Part shown: piece after piece, positions 53,364-60,799 of the stretch
Layout: every line of letters begins with the position of its first letter
Position numbering within the stretch: position 1 is the first letter of the stretch
DNA from: Sphingobium sp. DEHP117
GTDB taxonomy: Bacteria; Pseudomonadota; Alphaproteobacteria; Sphingomonadales; Sphingomonadaceae
Length of the DNA: 64,000 nt
Assembly: GCF_030867385.1 (NCBI RefSeq)
Contig: NZ_JAPFBJ010000004.1
Location: forward strand, 186,001 to 250,000
Direction: 5' to 3'
Made by a program: the position numbers and the translations under genes
Notes under the pieces: model-generated
Told to the model about the DNA's origin: nothing
What the model saw: the letters and a program-made list of their open reading frames with translations, nothing else
Database searches by the model: none

Positions 53364-53800
53364 TAGCCGTGCTCCAAGCGGAAGAAGCGGGATCCTGCGC
53401 TGGAATGATCCAGCCATCGGCCGTGGCCTGCAAACTCGTAAATGCCGATCGCGCCTGGTTCGACCGCCCCTGCCGCAAAGCCAGGCAAGATCATCGCGAT
53501 ATGTCCCGCGCGCGGCATCACCGGATTGGCCTGGTCGGACGGCGACTGGCGGCAGCTGCCGGGATGGACATGGATGTCCGCAACAACACCATAGCCGCGT
53601 TCGCGGCATAGTACCCAAAGACGCGGCAGCGCAGTCTGCCTTATCGTTACCTCGCCGGTTTCAAGTGCTCGCTCGTCGATGTCATCATAATAGATGAAGT
53701 CGAGAATGCGGTTGCCGCCATTGGGAAGAGGGATTCCGAGCAGATAGGCGCCGCTTTCGCGCGTCTGATCTTGCGTGCGTCGCGCCAGCTCGGCGACGCC
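53363..53800 (-). pseudogene. JAMM/JAB-type deubiquitinase-like peptidase, 5' end broken
   Basis: An open frame of 145 codons reads GVAELARRTQDQTRESGAYL, LGIPLPNGG, RGYGVVADIHVHPGSCRQSP, then SDQANPVMPRAGHIAMI. The HxH-S-x-x-D JAMM motif and the upstream Glu are present. There is no start: a TAA at 53801-53803 blocks the frame. A GTG at 53825 in another frame (SAQSLAV) could be the original start with a one-base shift. The IS701 end is 32 bp upstream. Stop overlaps the E1 start. Confidence 0.8.
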
Positions 53801-53831
53801 TTACTGCCAGAGACTGCGCTGACACCGCAGC

Positions 53832-53835
53832 CTAG
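53832..53835. repeat. CTAG target duplication of IS701-type element (left)
   Basis: CTAG at both ends (also 55250-55253), the known target preference of IS701-family elements. Confidence 0.8.
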
Positions 53836-55249
53836 CATTACAGTTGCATATTGATTGAAACTCTGAATCAATAGGTCTCCATGGTAAGGAGGCCGTGGAT
53901 GACAGGCGCATCAATTGAGACCACGCTGGAGCTATGGGCATCGTCGCTTCGCGACGTGAAGGCTCGTATGCGTGGCTTGTTCACGCAGGAACGAGTGGCA
54001 GTGTCAGCGAACCTTTTTCTGGATGGTTTGCTGGGCGACGAGCGCCGTAAGACGGGTTGGATGCGGGCTGAGGCGGCGGGTGATCCGGGTCCTTGGCGAC
54101 AGCAGGCCATTTTGGGCCGGGGGCGCTGGGACGCGGGCGGGCTTCGCGACATTGTGCGGGATTATGTTGTCGAAAACCTCGGCACACAAGATGCAGTTCT
54201 GGTCATCGATGAGACCGGTTTTCTCAAGCAAGGCAAGGCATCCTGCGGTGTTGCGCGTCAATATACCGGTTCGGCTGGCAAGATCACGAACTGCCAGATT
54301 GGTGTGTTCGCCGCCTATGTGTCGGCACGGGGTCACGCCTTTATCGATCGGGCGCTCTATTTGCCCAAGAGTTGGACGGGTGCCCCGGCAAGGCTGATTG
54401 CCGCGCATGTTCCCGAGGCGGTCGCCTTCGCCACCAAGCCAGCTTTGGCGGTCGATATGATAGGGCGCGCGCTGGCAGCGGATGTGCCTTTTTCATGGGT
54501 GGCGGCCGATGCGGTGTACGGTGTTGGGGACATTGAAGGCGCGCTGCGCCGAGCCTGCAAAGGCTATGTTCTCGGGGTTAAATCCGATCACCATTTCGGC
54601 TCGTGGGCAGGAAAGCCCCTGGTTGCAGGCACTGCGGAAGAAATCGCCCGTGATCTTGCGCCCGATGCATGGCTGCGTCTGTCTGCTGGCGAGGGAACCA
54701 AGGGCGCGCGGCTTCATGACTGGGCTTACTGCGAACTCGCGGATCTCGAAGCTGATGAATATGATGAGACGAAATCGGGGCTTTGGACCCGGGGCCTTCT
54801 GATCCGCCGCAATATCAGCGACGGCGATCTCGCTTTCTTCACAACCTGGTGCCCGGCCGGGACGGGCATCCAGACGCTTGTTTCCGTCGAAGGTCATCGC
54901 TGGGCGATCGAAGACAGCTTCGAAACCGCCAAGAACGAACTCGGCCTTGATCACAACGAAACGCGATCATGGCATGGCTGGCATCGCCACGTCTCGCTCG
55001 TGATGCTCGCCTTCGCCATGATGGCGGTCATCCGGTATCGCGCCAACGACACGACGCCCCCAAAAAGGCTGAGAATGCCAACCATCAGGATCTGATCCGC
55101 TGGTCGATCCAGGAAGTCCGGCGGATCGCCAACAAACTGGCCCAGCGTCGTATCCAGCCCGCCACCATCATCGCTTGGTCATGCTGGAGACGAGCGCATC
55201 AGGCTGCCGCACGGCGCGCCCATATCAAATTAAAAATGCAACTGTAATG
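53836..55249 (+). mobile_element. IS701-family insertion sequence
   Basis: 1414 bp with inverted ends CATTACAGTTGCAT (53836-53849) and ATGCAACTGTAATG (55236-55249), flanked by CTAG. It carries one transposase gene, opposite to the interrupted operon. It separates the E2-position gene from the JAMM gene. The right CTAG supplies the TAG stop of the E2-position frame. Confidence 0.9.
53881..55095 (+). CDS. IS701-family transposase, frameshifted near 3' end
   Basis: 404 residues in this frame. DDE residues: VLVIDETGFLKQGKASCGVA (D), FSWVAADAVYGVGDIEGALR (D), GHRWAIEDSFETAKNELGLD (E). At CCCCCAAAAAGG (55057-55068) the natural C-terminus continues in the -1 frame (KKAENANHQDLIRWSIQEVR to LKMQL) and stops at 55247. 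AAA followed by AGG could allow a -1 slip, but IS701 elements normally use one frame, so it is more likely a mutation or error. Confidence 0.88.
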   Translation: MVRRPWMTGASIETTLELWASSLRDVKARMRGLFTQERVAVSANLFLDGLLGDERRKTGWMRAEAAGDPGPWRQQAILGRGRWDAGGLRDIVRDYVVENLGTQDAVLVIDETGFLKQGKASCGVARQYTGSAGKITNCQIGVFAAYVSARGHAFIDRALYLPKSWTGAPARLIAAHVPEAVAFATKPALAVDMIGRALAADVPFSWVAADAVYGVGDIEGALRRACKGYVLGVKSDHHFGSWAGKPLVAGTAEEIARDLAPDAWLRLSAGEGTKGARLHDWAYCELADLEADEYDETKSGLWTRGLLIRRNISDGDLAFFTTWCPAGTGIQTLVSVEGHRWAIEDSFETAKNELGLDHNETRSWHGWHRHVSLVMLAFAMMAVIRYRANDTTPPKRLRMPTIRI

Positions 55250-55589
55250 CTAGGCGGCGGCCCGGCGATCCAACCAAGAAGCCTGTTCAGAAACGAGCGC
55301 ATAGAGCTCCTCCATGATAAAGGTGAGATCGCGGCGGGCGTGCCAAGCGAGGTCGGGCCGCAGCCGCGCCCAATTGTTGTGGTTAGCGGCGCCGCGCTGC
55401 CAGGGACGATAAATTCCGCCGTAGCCGGTGCCGCTTTCGTTCCAAGTTTTAAGTGCGTCAGTGACACTGGGGGCGGCATCGCCGGGCGGGTCGGGACGGC
55501 GTCCGGCCGTCGGATCCCACGCAGAAGCGCGTTCGGCGAAGATGTGCCTCAAGCGTGGCGCGATCGCCTTCGATCGGTTCTTCAGCCAT
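55250..55589 (-). pseudogene. E2-position gene between ubiquitin-like and JAMM genes, frame broken
   Basis: An ATG at 55589 overlaps the ubiquitin-like stop by 8 bp and reads [20 protein letters not shown], but that frame stops at 55458 after an arginine-rich tail. The +1 frame then looks natural: [40 protein letters not shown] and [15 protein letters not shown], ending at the TAG made by the IS target. A one-base error would join them into about 112 residues. Its position suggests an E2-like conjugating enzyme, but I see no certain catalytic Cys. Confidence 0.5.
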
Positions 55590-56070
55590 TGGTGAAATCC
55601 TTGAGCGTGAGGTCGACCACCAGACAGTGGCTTCCCAGCGTCGTGAAGGAGCCGATCGTGCGATTGCGCGGCATCGGTTCTTCGGCACCCGGAAGGATCA
55701 GGTTGGCTTTTGGCGCGATCGCAGGATCGAGATTGTACCCGTGCTTGCCGACCGCCCACTGGAGCACTGTGAAGACCGTCGTGGACGGTGCGAAGCGATG
55801 GTCCTTTTCGTGATGTTCATAGCGCACTATGACATCGATCACGCGATGCGAATGGGCAAGCAAGCGTAGATGGCGCCGGTCGGGTAAATTGCAAGCCAGC
55901 GGTTCTTCGCGCTCGCGCTCGAAGATGTGCACGTTCGCATCAAGCTTAAGCTCGCCACGGATATGGCTGACCATGTCGGTGTCCCTGTGCAATGCGATTT
56001 CGATGATTTCCTCGGTACCTTCGCGCTCGATTTCGATGCGCACCAGTTCGTCTACTTCAATGTCACTCAT
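55582..56070 (-). CDS. Tandem ubiquitin-like (beta-grasp) protein, BilA-like
   Basis: 162 residues from ATG 56070 (GGAG at -12). Two beta-grasp-like repeats are apparent. The first is [20 protein letters not shown], with THVHIF-type strand NVHIFERE. The second is [20 protein letters not shown], then [15 protein letters not shown] and [10 protein letters not shown]. The chain ends DFTNG, with a terminal glycine as needed for E1 activation. Position beside E1-like and JAMM genes supports a ubiquitin-like modifier. Fold assigned by eye. Confidence 0.7.
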   Translation of the reverse strand: MSDIEVDELVRIEIEREGTEEIIEIALHRDTDMVSHIRGELKLDANVHIFEREREEPLACNLPDRRHLRLLAHSHRVIDVIVRYEHHEKDHRFAPSTTVFTVLQWAVGKHGYNLDPAIAPKANLILPGAEEPMPRNRTIGSFTTLGSHCLVVDLTLKDFTNG

Positions 56071-56126
56071 TTTCTTCACTCCATAATCTCGTTCAATGAA
56101 TCCGCTGAACGGCACTTAAAAAAAAT

Positions 56127-56639
56127 TTAGCCGATGCGCTGGTACACGAATTCTACTCCACCGCTGTCAGCCACACTTTCACTTCGCATCAAAAACCCCT
56201 GCTCCCAGAGCTGCTTGAACTTGGTACTTGCATTCGCGATCGAAAAACCCGCCTTTTCGGCGAATTCGGCTGCCTTGGCCTGGTGACGTTCCAACGCGAA
56301 TTGAAGCGCTTCGCGATTTCCCGGGCTAGGTTGCCCACCAACTATTTCGATCGATCCGTCGATCCAAACCGGCACCGGCACTTCCGCTCGCGCCGCTGCC
56401 AAATCGAGATCGAACAAAATGTCCCGATCGGTCACGTCGACAAGGCAAATACCCTTGGTCCCACGATAACGGCGCAACACCGCAACAATTGCTTCCGATG
56501 AAAAGGAAGCATCAATCTGTTTCACACCCTCCATCGACAGTTTAAACACCTGTTGAGCAGGCCTGTCTTCGATGAATGACACGATCTGCTGCTGGACAGC
56601 CCGCCCTTGCAGGCGGCCCCATCCGTTGTCGTCATTCAT
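56127..56639 (-). CDS. STAS-like (DUF4325) protein with winged-helix end
   Basis: 170 residues. The first about 100 residues (QQIVSFIEDRPAQQVFKLSM, GVKQIDASFSSEAIVAVLRR, GICLVDVTD) fit DUF4325 STAS-like domains. The end (HQAKAAEFAEKAGFSIANAS, then TKFKQLWEQGFLMR) looks like a winged helix. DUF4325 proteins usually sit beside a GHKL ATPase, as here, like an anti-sigma/antagonist switch pair. It lies 56 bp before the ubiquitin-like gene. Confidence 0.75.
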   Translation of the reverse strand: MNDDNGWGRLQGRAVQQQIVSFIEDRPAQQVFKLSMEGVKQIDASFSSEAIVAVLRRYRGTKGICLVDVTDRDILFDLDLAAARAEVPVPVWIDGSIEIVGGQPSPGNREALQFALERHQAKAAEFAEKAGFSIANASTKFKQLWEQGFLMRSESVADSGGVEFVYQRIG

Positions 56640-56711
56640 GAATTCCCGTAACCTGATAAGGCACCTGATTCCCGTTCAACGATATCATTTAATCAGAATT
56701 ACCCGGTCTTG

Positions 56712-57647
56712 TCAAGCAAGTTTAAGGGCGAAGCTCAGATGTGTGCCCCACAGAAGCGGCAGCCCTGCGGTAGAATAGGCCATGTTCTGAGGATATTGAT
56801 CGTTCGCGGGCTTGAGCAATGTCCGCTGGCGCGGCAGTCGAATGTCAAGCTCAGCCTGGAATTGGATCGCATGGGCGGCGCTCACCATTAAACCGTTGCC
56901 ACGATCCTGATTATCGAGTCGCGAGATCCCCTTGCGGAACATCTCTACCAACAGGTCAACGTCGTTGAAATTGGCTGCAGGATCAGCCTTGGCTGCCAAC
57001 GCCGGCCGCAAGCTTTCAATAATGCCGATACCACTGTCCGAGACTGCGATCCGCACCTCATTGCCGCGCTGATATCGTTGAAGCGCGGCATAGCCATCGA
57101 GGGGAGACTTGCTGTGCTCGGCGACGTTATTGATCAGCTCGCTGAAGATAGTGGAAACAGAGCTGTAGATTTGCGCAACGTCGCCCCGTGTTGCGCAGCT
57201 GTGCTGAACGGCGGCACCAAGCCTTGCAATCAAACTCATCTCAGCAGCAACCGTGCCGCTAAATCGTTCGATCTCCACCAGCGTGGCGTTGCCACCACGG
57301 TGGAGGGCCGCGCGAGAGAAAAGTGGGCGAGCGGGCGACACTTCGACCGAGCGCGGCAGATGCTCGAAGAACCCCATGCGATCAAGATAGCCGGTGTCCT
57401 CATGGCCGCCTTCGAAGACCAGCAGAATTCGCTTGGTCATGGCGACCACCTGATTGCAGAAGCTGAGCACGCGCAGGATCACATCGATTGTCATCTTGGT
57501 CCCTGCGGCGATGCGCACGACGACGGTCGTAAACGACGCACCCAGCGCATCGCCGCAGCGCTCAAAAGCGTCCTCGAATTTGCGCGGATTGATCCAGCCC
57601 TTTGGAAGAAGCAGCGTGCATTCAGAAGGGCGCAAGACGGTAGCCAT
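56712..57647 (-). CDS. GHKL ATPase paired with STAS-like protein
   Basis: 311 residues. A STAS-like N-terminal half (LLLPKGWINPRKFEDAFERC, ILLVFEGGHEDTGYLDRMGF) precedes a GHKL ATPase: N box STIFSELINNVAEHS, G1 VSDSGIGI, G2 DNQDRGNGLMVSAAH. The start ATG overlaps the RES toxin stop (TGATG), so it is translated together with the TA pair. It may sense a signal and control the downstream conjugation genes; this is inference. Confidence 0.82.
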   Translation of the reverse strand: MATVLRPSECTLLLPKGWINPRKFEDAFERCGDALGASFTTVVVRIAAGTKMTIDVILRVLSFCNQVVAMTKRILLVFEGGHEDTGYLDRMGFFEHLPRSVEVSPARPLFSRAALHRGGNATLVEIERFSGTVAAEMSLIARLGAAVQHSCATRGDVAQIYSSVSTIFSELINNVAEHSKSPLDGYAALQRYQRGNEVRIAVSDSGIGIIESLRPALAAKADPAANFNDVDLLVEMFRKGISRLDNQDRGNGLMVSAAHAIQFQAELDIRLPRQRTLLKPANDQYPQNMAYSTAGLPLLWGTHLSFALKLA

Positions 57648-58360
57648 CAGGCGATCTCCTCACCTGTCTTGGACATCGAGATCTTCTCGATTTCTGGATC
57701 GGGGGATCCTCGCCAGCTCATCCTGTAGACATCGCCCTGCGCGACAGATTGAACGGCGTGTGGGAAGAGCGCGGCTAAGCATGTGCCGCCCAAATGTCTG
57801 ACCGATGGATAGATAATGCCGTTCAAACCTTTGGCGCGCGCTGCGTCAGCAAGGGCATTGCCCGCAGGATATCCGATCGCCTTATTTGGATTGAGTGCAG
57901 TGTGATCGGAGTGTGGGCGAAGATCCAGAAACTCGCCCGCAAAGCTTGCGTATAACTCGGCATAGTCGACTACAGCCTCGAATACGCCCGTGGCAGCCAG
58001 CATCTCGGTCAAATGGTATTGGACCTCAGCGAGGCTCGTTTCCAACTCGAATCCGGCATACCACGCGCCGCGGTCCGCGCTGTTAAATCGATTGGGTTCG
58101 CGTGGCTTGGCATAGGAGAAGGCCGCGTTGATGAAATTGGCATGTGGCACGCCATACACCAGTTCGTATGATTGGACTTCGCCCGCTCCCCGGGCTTGAG
58201 CGACCAGTCGATTGCTGGTGGCCCCCTCGATTTCAGCCAAGGCTCCAAGATCTTCGGCGTCGACCAGGCCCAGCAGGACTGACTCCCGAAGACGCGCTGT
58301 GGTGACCAGTCTTATGGTCCTCGACAACGCGTCACGGGTTATGGTCAGCCCATCCAGCAT
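57647..58360 (-). CDS. RES-domain toxin, second module
   Basis: 237 residues from ATG 58360 (frame open to a GTG at 58372). RES signatures: PREPNRFNSADRGAWYAGFE, LETSLAEVQYHL, GLNGIIYPSVRHLGGTCLAA. This longer RES type is distinct from 38162-38701. It starts 1 bp after the Xre stop. Predicted NAD+-consuming toxin. Uniquely here it is followed with overlap by a GHKL gene. Confidence 0.87.
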   Translation of the reverse strand: MLDGLTITRDALSRTIRLVTTARLRESVLLGLVDAEDLGALAEIEGATSNRLVAQARGAGEVQSYELVYGVPHANFINAAFSYAKPREPNRFNSADRGAWYAGFELETSLAEVQYHLTEMLAATGVFEAVVDYAELYASFAGEFLDLRPHSDHTALNPNKAIGYPAGNALADAARAKGLNGIIYPSVRHLGGTCLAALFPHAVQSVAQGDVYRMSWRGSPDPEIEKISMSKTGEEIA

Positions 58361-58361
58361 G

Positions 58362-58802
58362 CTACATTCCACCCCGAACAGCGTCGACGTAGCGGCGTGT
58401 CTCCAGCATCAGAGGAATACCGCCTTCGATCATAGCATCGACAGGGCTTTTCCGCTGAAAGATTGGCCCTCGGTTTGGCAGCTTTGGCCATCGATCCGCC
58501 ATGGCATCCGCGAATAGCAGATGAAGGCCTTTATATACACCGATCGCAGCAGACGCGCGGGTGAGTTGGTCTTGGGAAAGCGGTTGATCCCAGACACCCC
58601 GTTTGATGCGGTCCCAAGTGCTGTCGCTCACGCCGAGGAGCGCAGCAGCCTCACTATTCGACAATCCCCACTGTTGGACGATTGAACGAAATGCTTTGAG
58701 CGCAACGCCAGAAAGTCGGGCTCTATCCTCGCCCTTCGAAAACGTCTGGACGTCAATGGGCGTAAGCGGAGCCTTTGCGCCGAACTTTATTACCTCTGCC
58801 AT
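58362..58802 (-). CDS. Xre/MbcA/ParS-type antitoxin, second module
   Basis: 146 residues from ATG 58802 (GGAGACGACG upstream). HTH: WGLSNSEAAALLGVSDSTWD. The C-terminal DUF2384 toxin-binding part reads RASAAIGVYKGLHLLFADAM and GGIPLMLETRRYVDAVRGGM. First gene of the minus-strand operon ending at 52032; a 14-bp inverted repeat upstream is its probable operator. Confidence 0.9.
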   Translation of the reverse strand: MAEVIKFGAKAPLTPIDVQTFSKGEDRARLSGVALKAFRSIVQQWGLSNSEAAALLGVSDSTWDRIKRGVWDQPLSQDQLTRASAAIGVYKGLHLLFADAMADRWPKLPNRGPIFQRKSPVDAMIEGGIPLMLETRRYVDAVRGGM

Positions 58803-58833
58803 CGTCGTCTCCTTTCTCCCCACTTTCCCATAC

Positions 58834-58885
58834 CATATATTCGTCAATTGGTGCGGTGTCAATCATCAAATGACGAATATATGGG
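58834..58885. promoter_or_regulatory. Operator of the Xre-RES-ubiquitin-like operon
   Basis: CCATATATTCGTCA (58834-58847) and TGACGAATATATGG (58872-58885) are perfect 14-bp inverted copies, 24 bp apart, starting 31 bp upstream of the antitoxin ATG. Strong candidate for autoregulation by the Xre protein. Confidence 0.7.
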
Positions 58886-58987
58886 ACTGGACACGAAGTA
58901 TAAGCCCAATGTTCGCATCCACGGTCAATTCCTGCCCTCATTTGTTCCATGGTTGCGAGTGTTAACTATCGCGCCTAGTGGGGAGCG

Positions 58988-59164
58988 ATGCGCAAAGAAG
59001 ACCTGACCGCGATCGTCACTGGGGTATTGGCAAGGGCGCCGGCGTGGGTGCGGCATGATCTTGGCGCGTCGGACAAGTTAGTGCGCGCGCGGGCGGAAGA
59101 TGCGCTCGCAGCGATGATCACTTCGGCACTCGCAGGTTATGCGGACGGGACGCCCACGCGGTAA
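58988..59164 (+). CDS. Small DUF6771-like protein
   Basis: 58 residues from ATG 58988 with GGGGAGCG just upstream. MRKEDLTAIVTGVLARAPAW, then VRHDLGASDKLVRARAEDAL, matches the style of DUF6771, small sphingomonad proteins of unknown role. It ends 76 bp before the MucR-like gene. Family from memory only. Confidence 0.6.
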   Translation: MRKEDLTAIVTGVLARAPAWVRHDLGASDKLVRARAEDALAAMITSALAGYADGTPTR

Positions 59165-59240
59165 ATTTGACTCCGCGCATCAAATGCCTCTTAAGAGCAC
59201 AGTTTCCATTTCCATCTCTCAGCCTTCCGGAGTCTTCATT

Positions 59241-60056
59241 ATGGACAAGTTTGACGCACGCCAGGCGACGCTCGATCTCGTCACCGCCTTTGTCAACAAT
59301 AACAGCCTGAAGGCGCAGGAGCTGCCGTCCCTGCTGTCGGACGTCTACGGCGCGATTGCGGGATTTGGTGAAGTGAAGGTGGACAGTATCGCGTCGCAGG
59401 ATGCTGCACCGGTAGAAGCGCCGCCGCAGCTTGAGGCAGTGCCTGCCGCCGCGCCGGCGCCCGGCGCCGAGAAGAGCAAAGACGAGCCTCAAGCCGCGGT
59501 GTCCGTTGAAGCGTCGCTTGCAGATCCCAACTACATCGTCTCGATGATCACCGGCGAGAGGCTGAAGACGCTGGCGCGGCATCTGAAGCGTCATGGTCTG
59601 GATGCCGAGCAATATCGCGCGCGCTACAATTTGCCCAACGACTATCCGATGGTGGCTCCGGCCTATTCGGAAGTACGGCGCGCTGTCGCCAAGAAGATGG
59701 CATTGGGAAGTGTGGGACGGGCAAAGCCTGCCAGCACTGCTTCCGCACCGCTGGTCGTCGTTCCCGCTGCTCCCATCGAGCAGGCATCCGTTGACGCCAC
59801 AACAAAAGCCAGGAAGGCTCCGGTCCAAAAGGCAGCCGGAGCGAAGAAGCTCGCAAGCGACGGCAAGGTCGCCTCACGCAAGCAGGTCGCCAAGGCTGCC
59901 AAGCCGGATCAGGTTGATGTTGTTCCGTCAGTACTGAAAAAAGCCCGCACATCGGTACGCCAAGCGGCATCAGCCGTTCTGCAAAAGGATGAGGATGCAG
60001 TGGTGTCTCCTCCTCGGGCACGCCGCAGCAAGCTCACACCCGTATTTAATGGCTGA
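59241..60056 (+). CDS. MucR-family regulator lacking zinc cysteines, with basic tail
   Basis: 271 residues from ATG 59241 (GGAG at -14). The MucR/Ros core runs from about 90 to 155: MITGERLKTLARHLKRHGLD, AEQYRARYNLPNDYPMVAPA, YSEVRRAVAKKMALG. Usual MucR proteins have Cys where this has MITGER, so it probably does not hold zinc in the normal way. A 110-residue Lys/Ala-rich tail (KARKAPVQKAAGAKKLAS and others) recalls histone H1-like proteins. A nucleoid-associated or silencing role is likely. Confidence 0.87.
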   Translation: MDKFDARQATLDLVTAFVNNNSLKAQELPSLLSDVYGAIAGFGEVKVDSIASQDAAPVEAPPQLEAVPAAAPAPGAEKSKDEPQAAVSVEASLADPNYIVSMITGERLKTLARHLKRHGLDAEQYRARYNLPNDYPMVAPAYSEVRRAVAKKMALGSVGRAKPASTASAPLVVVPAAPIEQASVDATTKARKAPVQKAAGAKKLASDGKVASRKQVAKAAKPDQVDVVPSVLKKARTSVRQAASAVLQKDEDAVVSPPRARRSKLTPVFNG

Positions 60057-60196
60057 CAGCGGCCCGGCTCATATCACCGGTACATTCGTGCTGACGGAAA
60101 ATTGCATGATGCGGGATTTGCGGCATAAGGGGAAGCGGCCCCGGATGGTACTCGCGTCAATACCATGCTGGCCCAGATCGTAGCAGCCGGGCAAAT

Positions 60197-60799
60197 TTAG
60201 AGACCAGCAATATGAGTGTCAGACCCGTTGATACTCGACAAATCGAGAGCGGTATCGGCGTTGTAAGGCGTCACTGCCGGCACATGTTCGGCTGGCAAGC
60301 TGTTTGAACCCATCTCATTCTGGGTGGCGGTTGGAGGTGTGGACCCGACCGCTCTCGACATAATGTGCTGAACATAATTCATGGTTTCGCGGTAAGGAGG
60401 GATGCCGCCATAACGATCAACGGCAGGCTCACCTGCGTTATAGGCTGCCAGCGCCAATTCGTAATTTTTATACCGTCCCATCAGATATTTGAAATGGTAG
60501 AGGCCAACGATGATGTTCTCGACCGGATCGTTGATATTGTGCATCTGATAGTGCGCCGCGAGGGACGGCATCAACTGCATAAGACCCGTCGCGCCCTTGG
60601 GTGAAACGATTGTCGGCCGCCATGCGCTCTCCTGGGAGACGATCGCAGCCGCCATGTCAGGATCCACCTGAAGCGATTGCGCCACAGCGCGGACAACAGG
60701 CTCAAAGACCGCCCGCTGATTAGGCGCGGGTGATCGGGCGACTGCGGAAGTCGCGCTGATGCTGAACAGGGCAGCAATGCCGACAAAACGCCGCATCAC
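60197..60799 (-). CDS. virB1: VirB1-like lytic transglycosylase
   Basis: 200 residues with a signal peptide (MMRRFVGIAALFSISATSAV). SLT domain: MAAAIVSQESAWRPTIVSPK with catalytic Glu, GATGLMQLMPSLA, and ELALAAYNAGEPAVDRYGGI, PPYRETMNYV. It opens peptidoglycan for assembly of the mating channel. Overlaps the trbI stop by 4 bp. Last gene of the visible trb operon. Confidence 0.92.
   Translation of the reverse strand: MMRRFVGIAALFSISATSAVARSPAPNQRAVFEPVVRAVAQSLQVDPDMAAAIVSQESAWRPTIVSPKGATGLMQLMPSLAAHYQMHNINDPVENIIVGLYHFKYLMGRYKNYELALAAYNAGEPAVDRYGGIPPYRETMNYVQHIMSRAVGSTPPTATQNEMGSNSLPAEHVPAVTPYNADTALDLSSINGSDTHIAGL

Noticed and set aside
55057-55068. Programmed -1 frameshift in the IS701 transposase
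   Set aside because: A AAA AGG is only partly slippery and IS701 transposases normally use one frame. Other frame breaks nearby favour mutation or sequencing error.
55458-55688. Separate 76-codon gene overlapping the ubiquitin-like gene
   Set aside because: Its first half is the antiframe of the ubiquitin-like gene. Only the part from ATG 55589 fits the operon, as the start of the E2-position gene.
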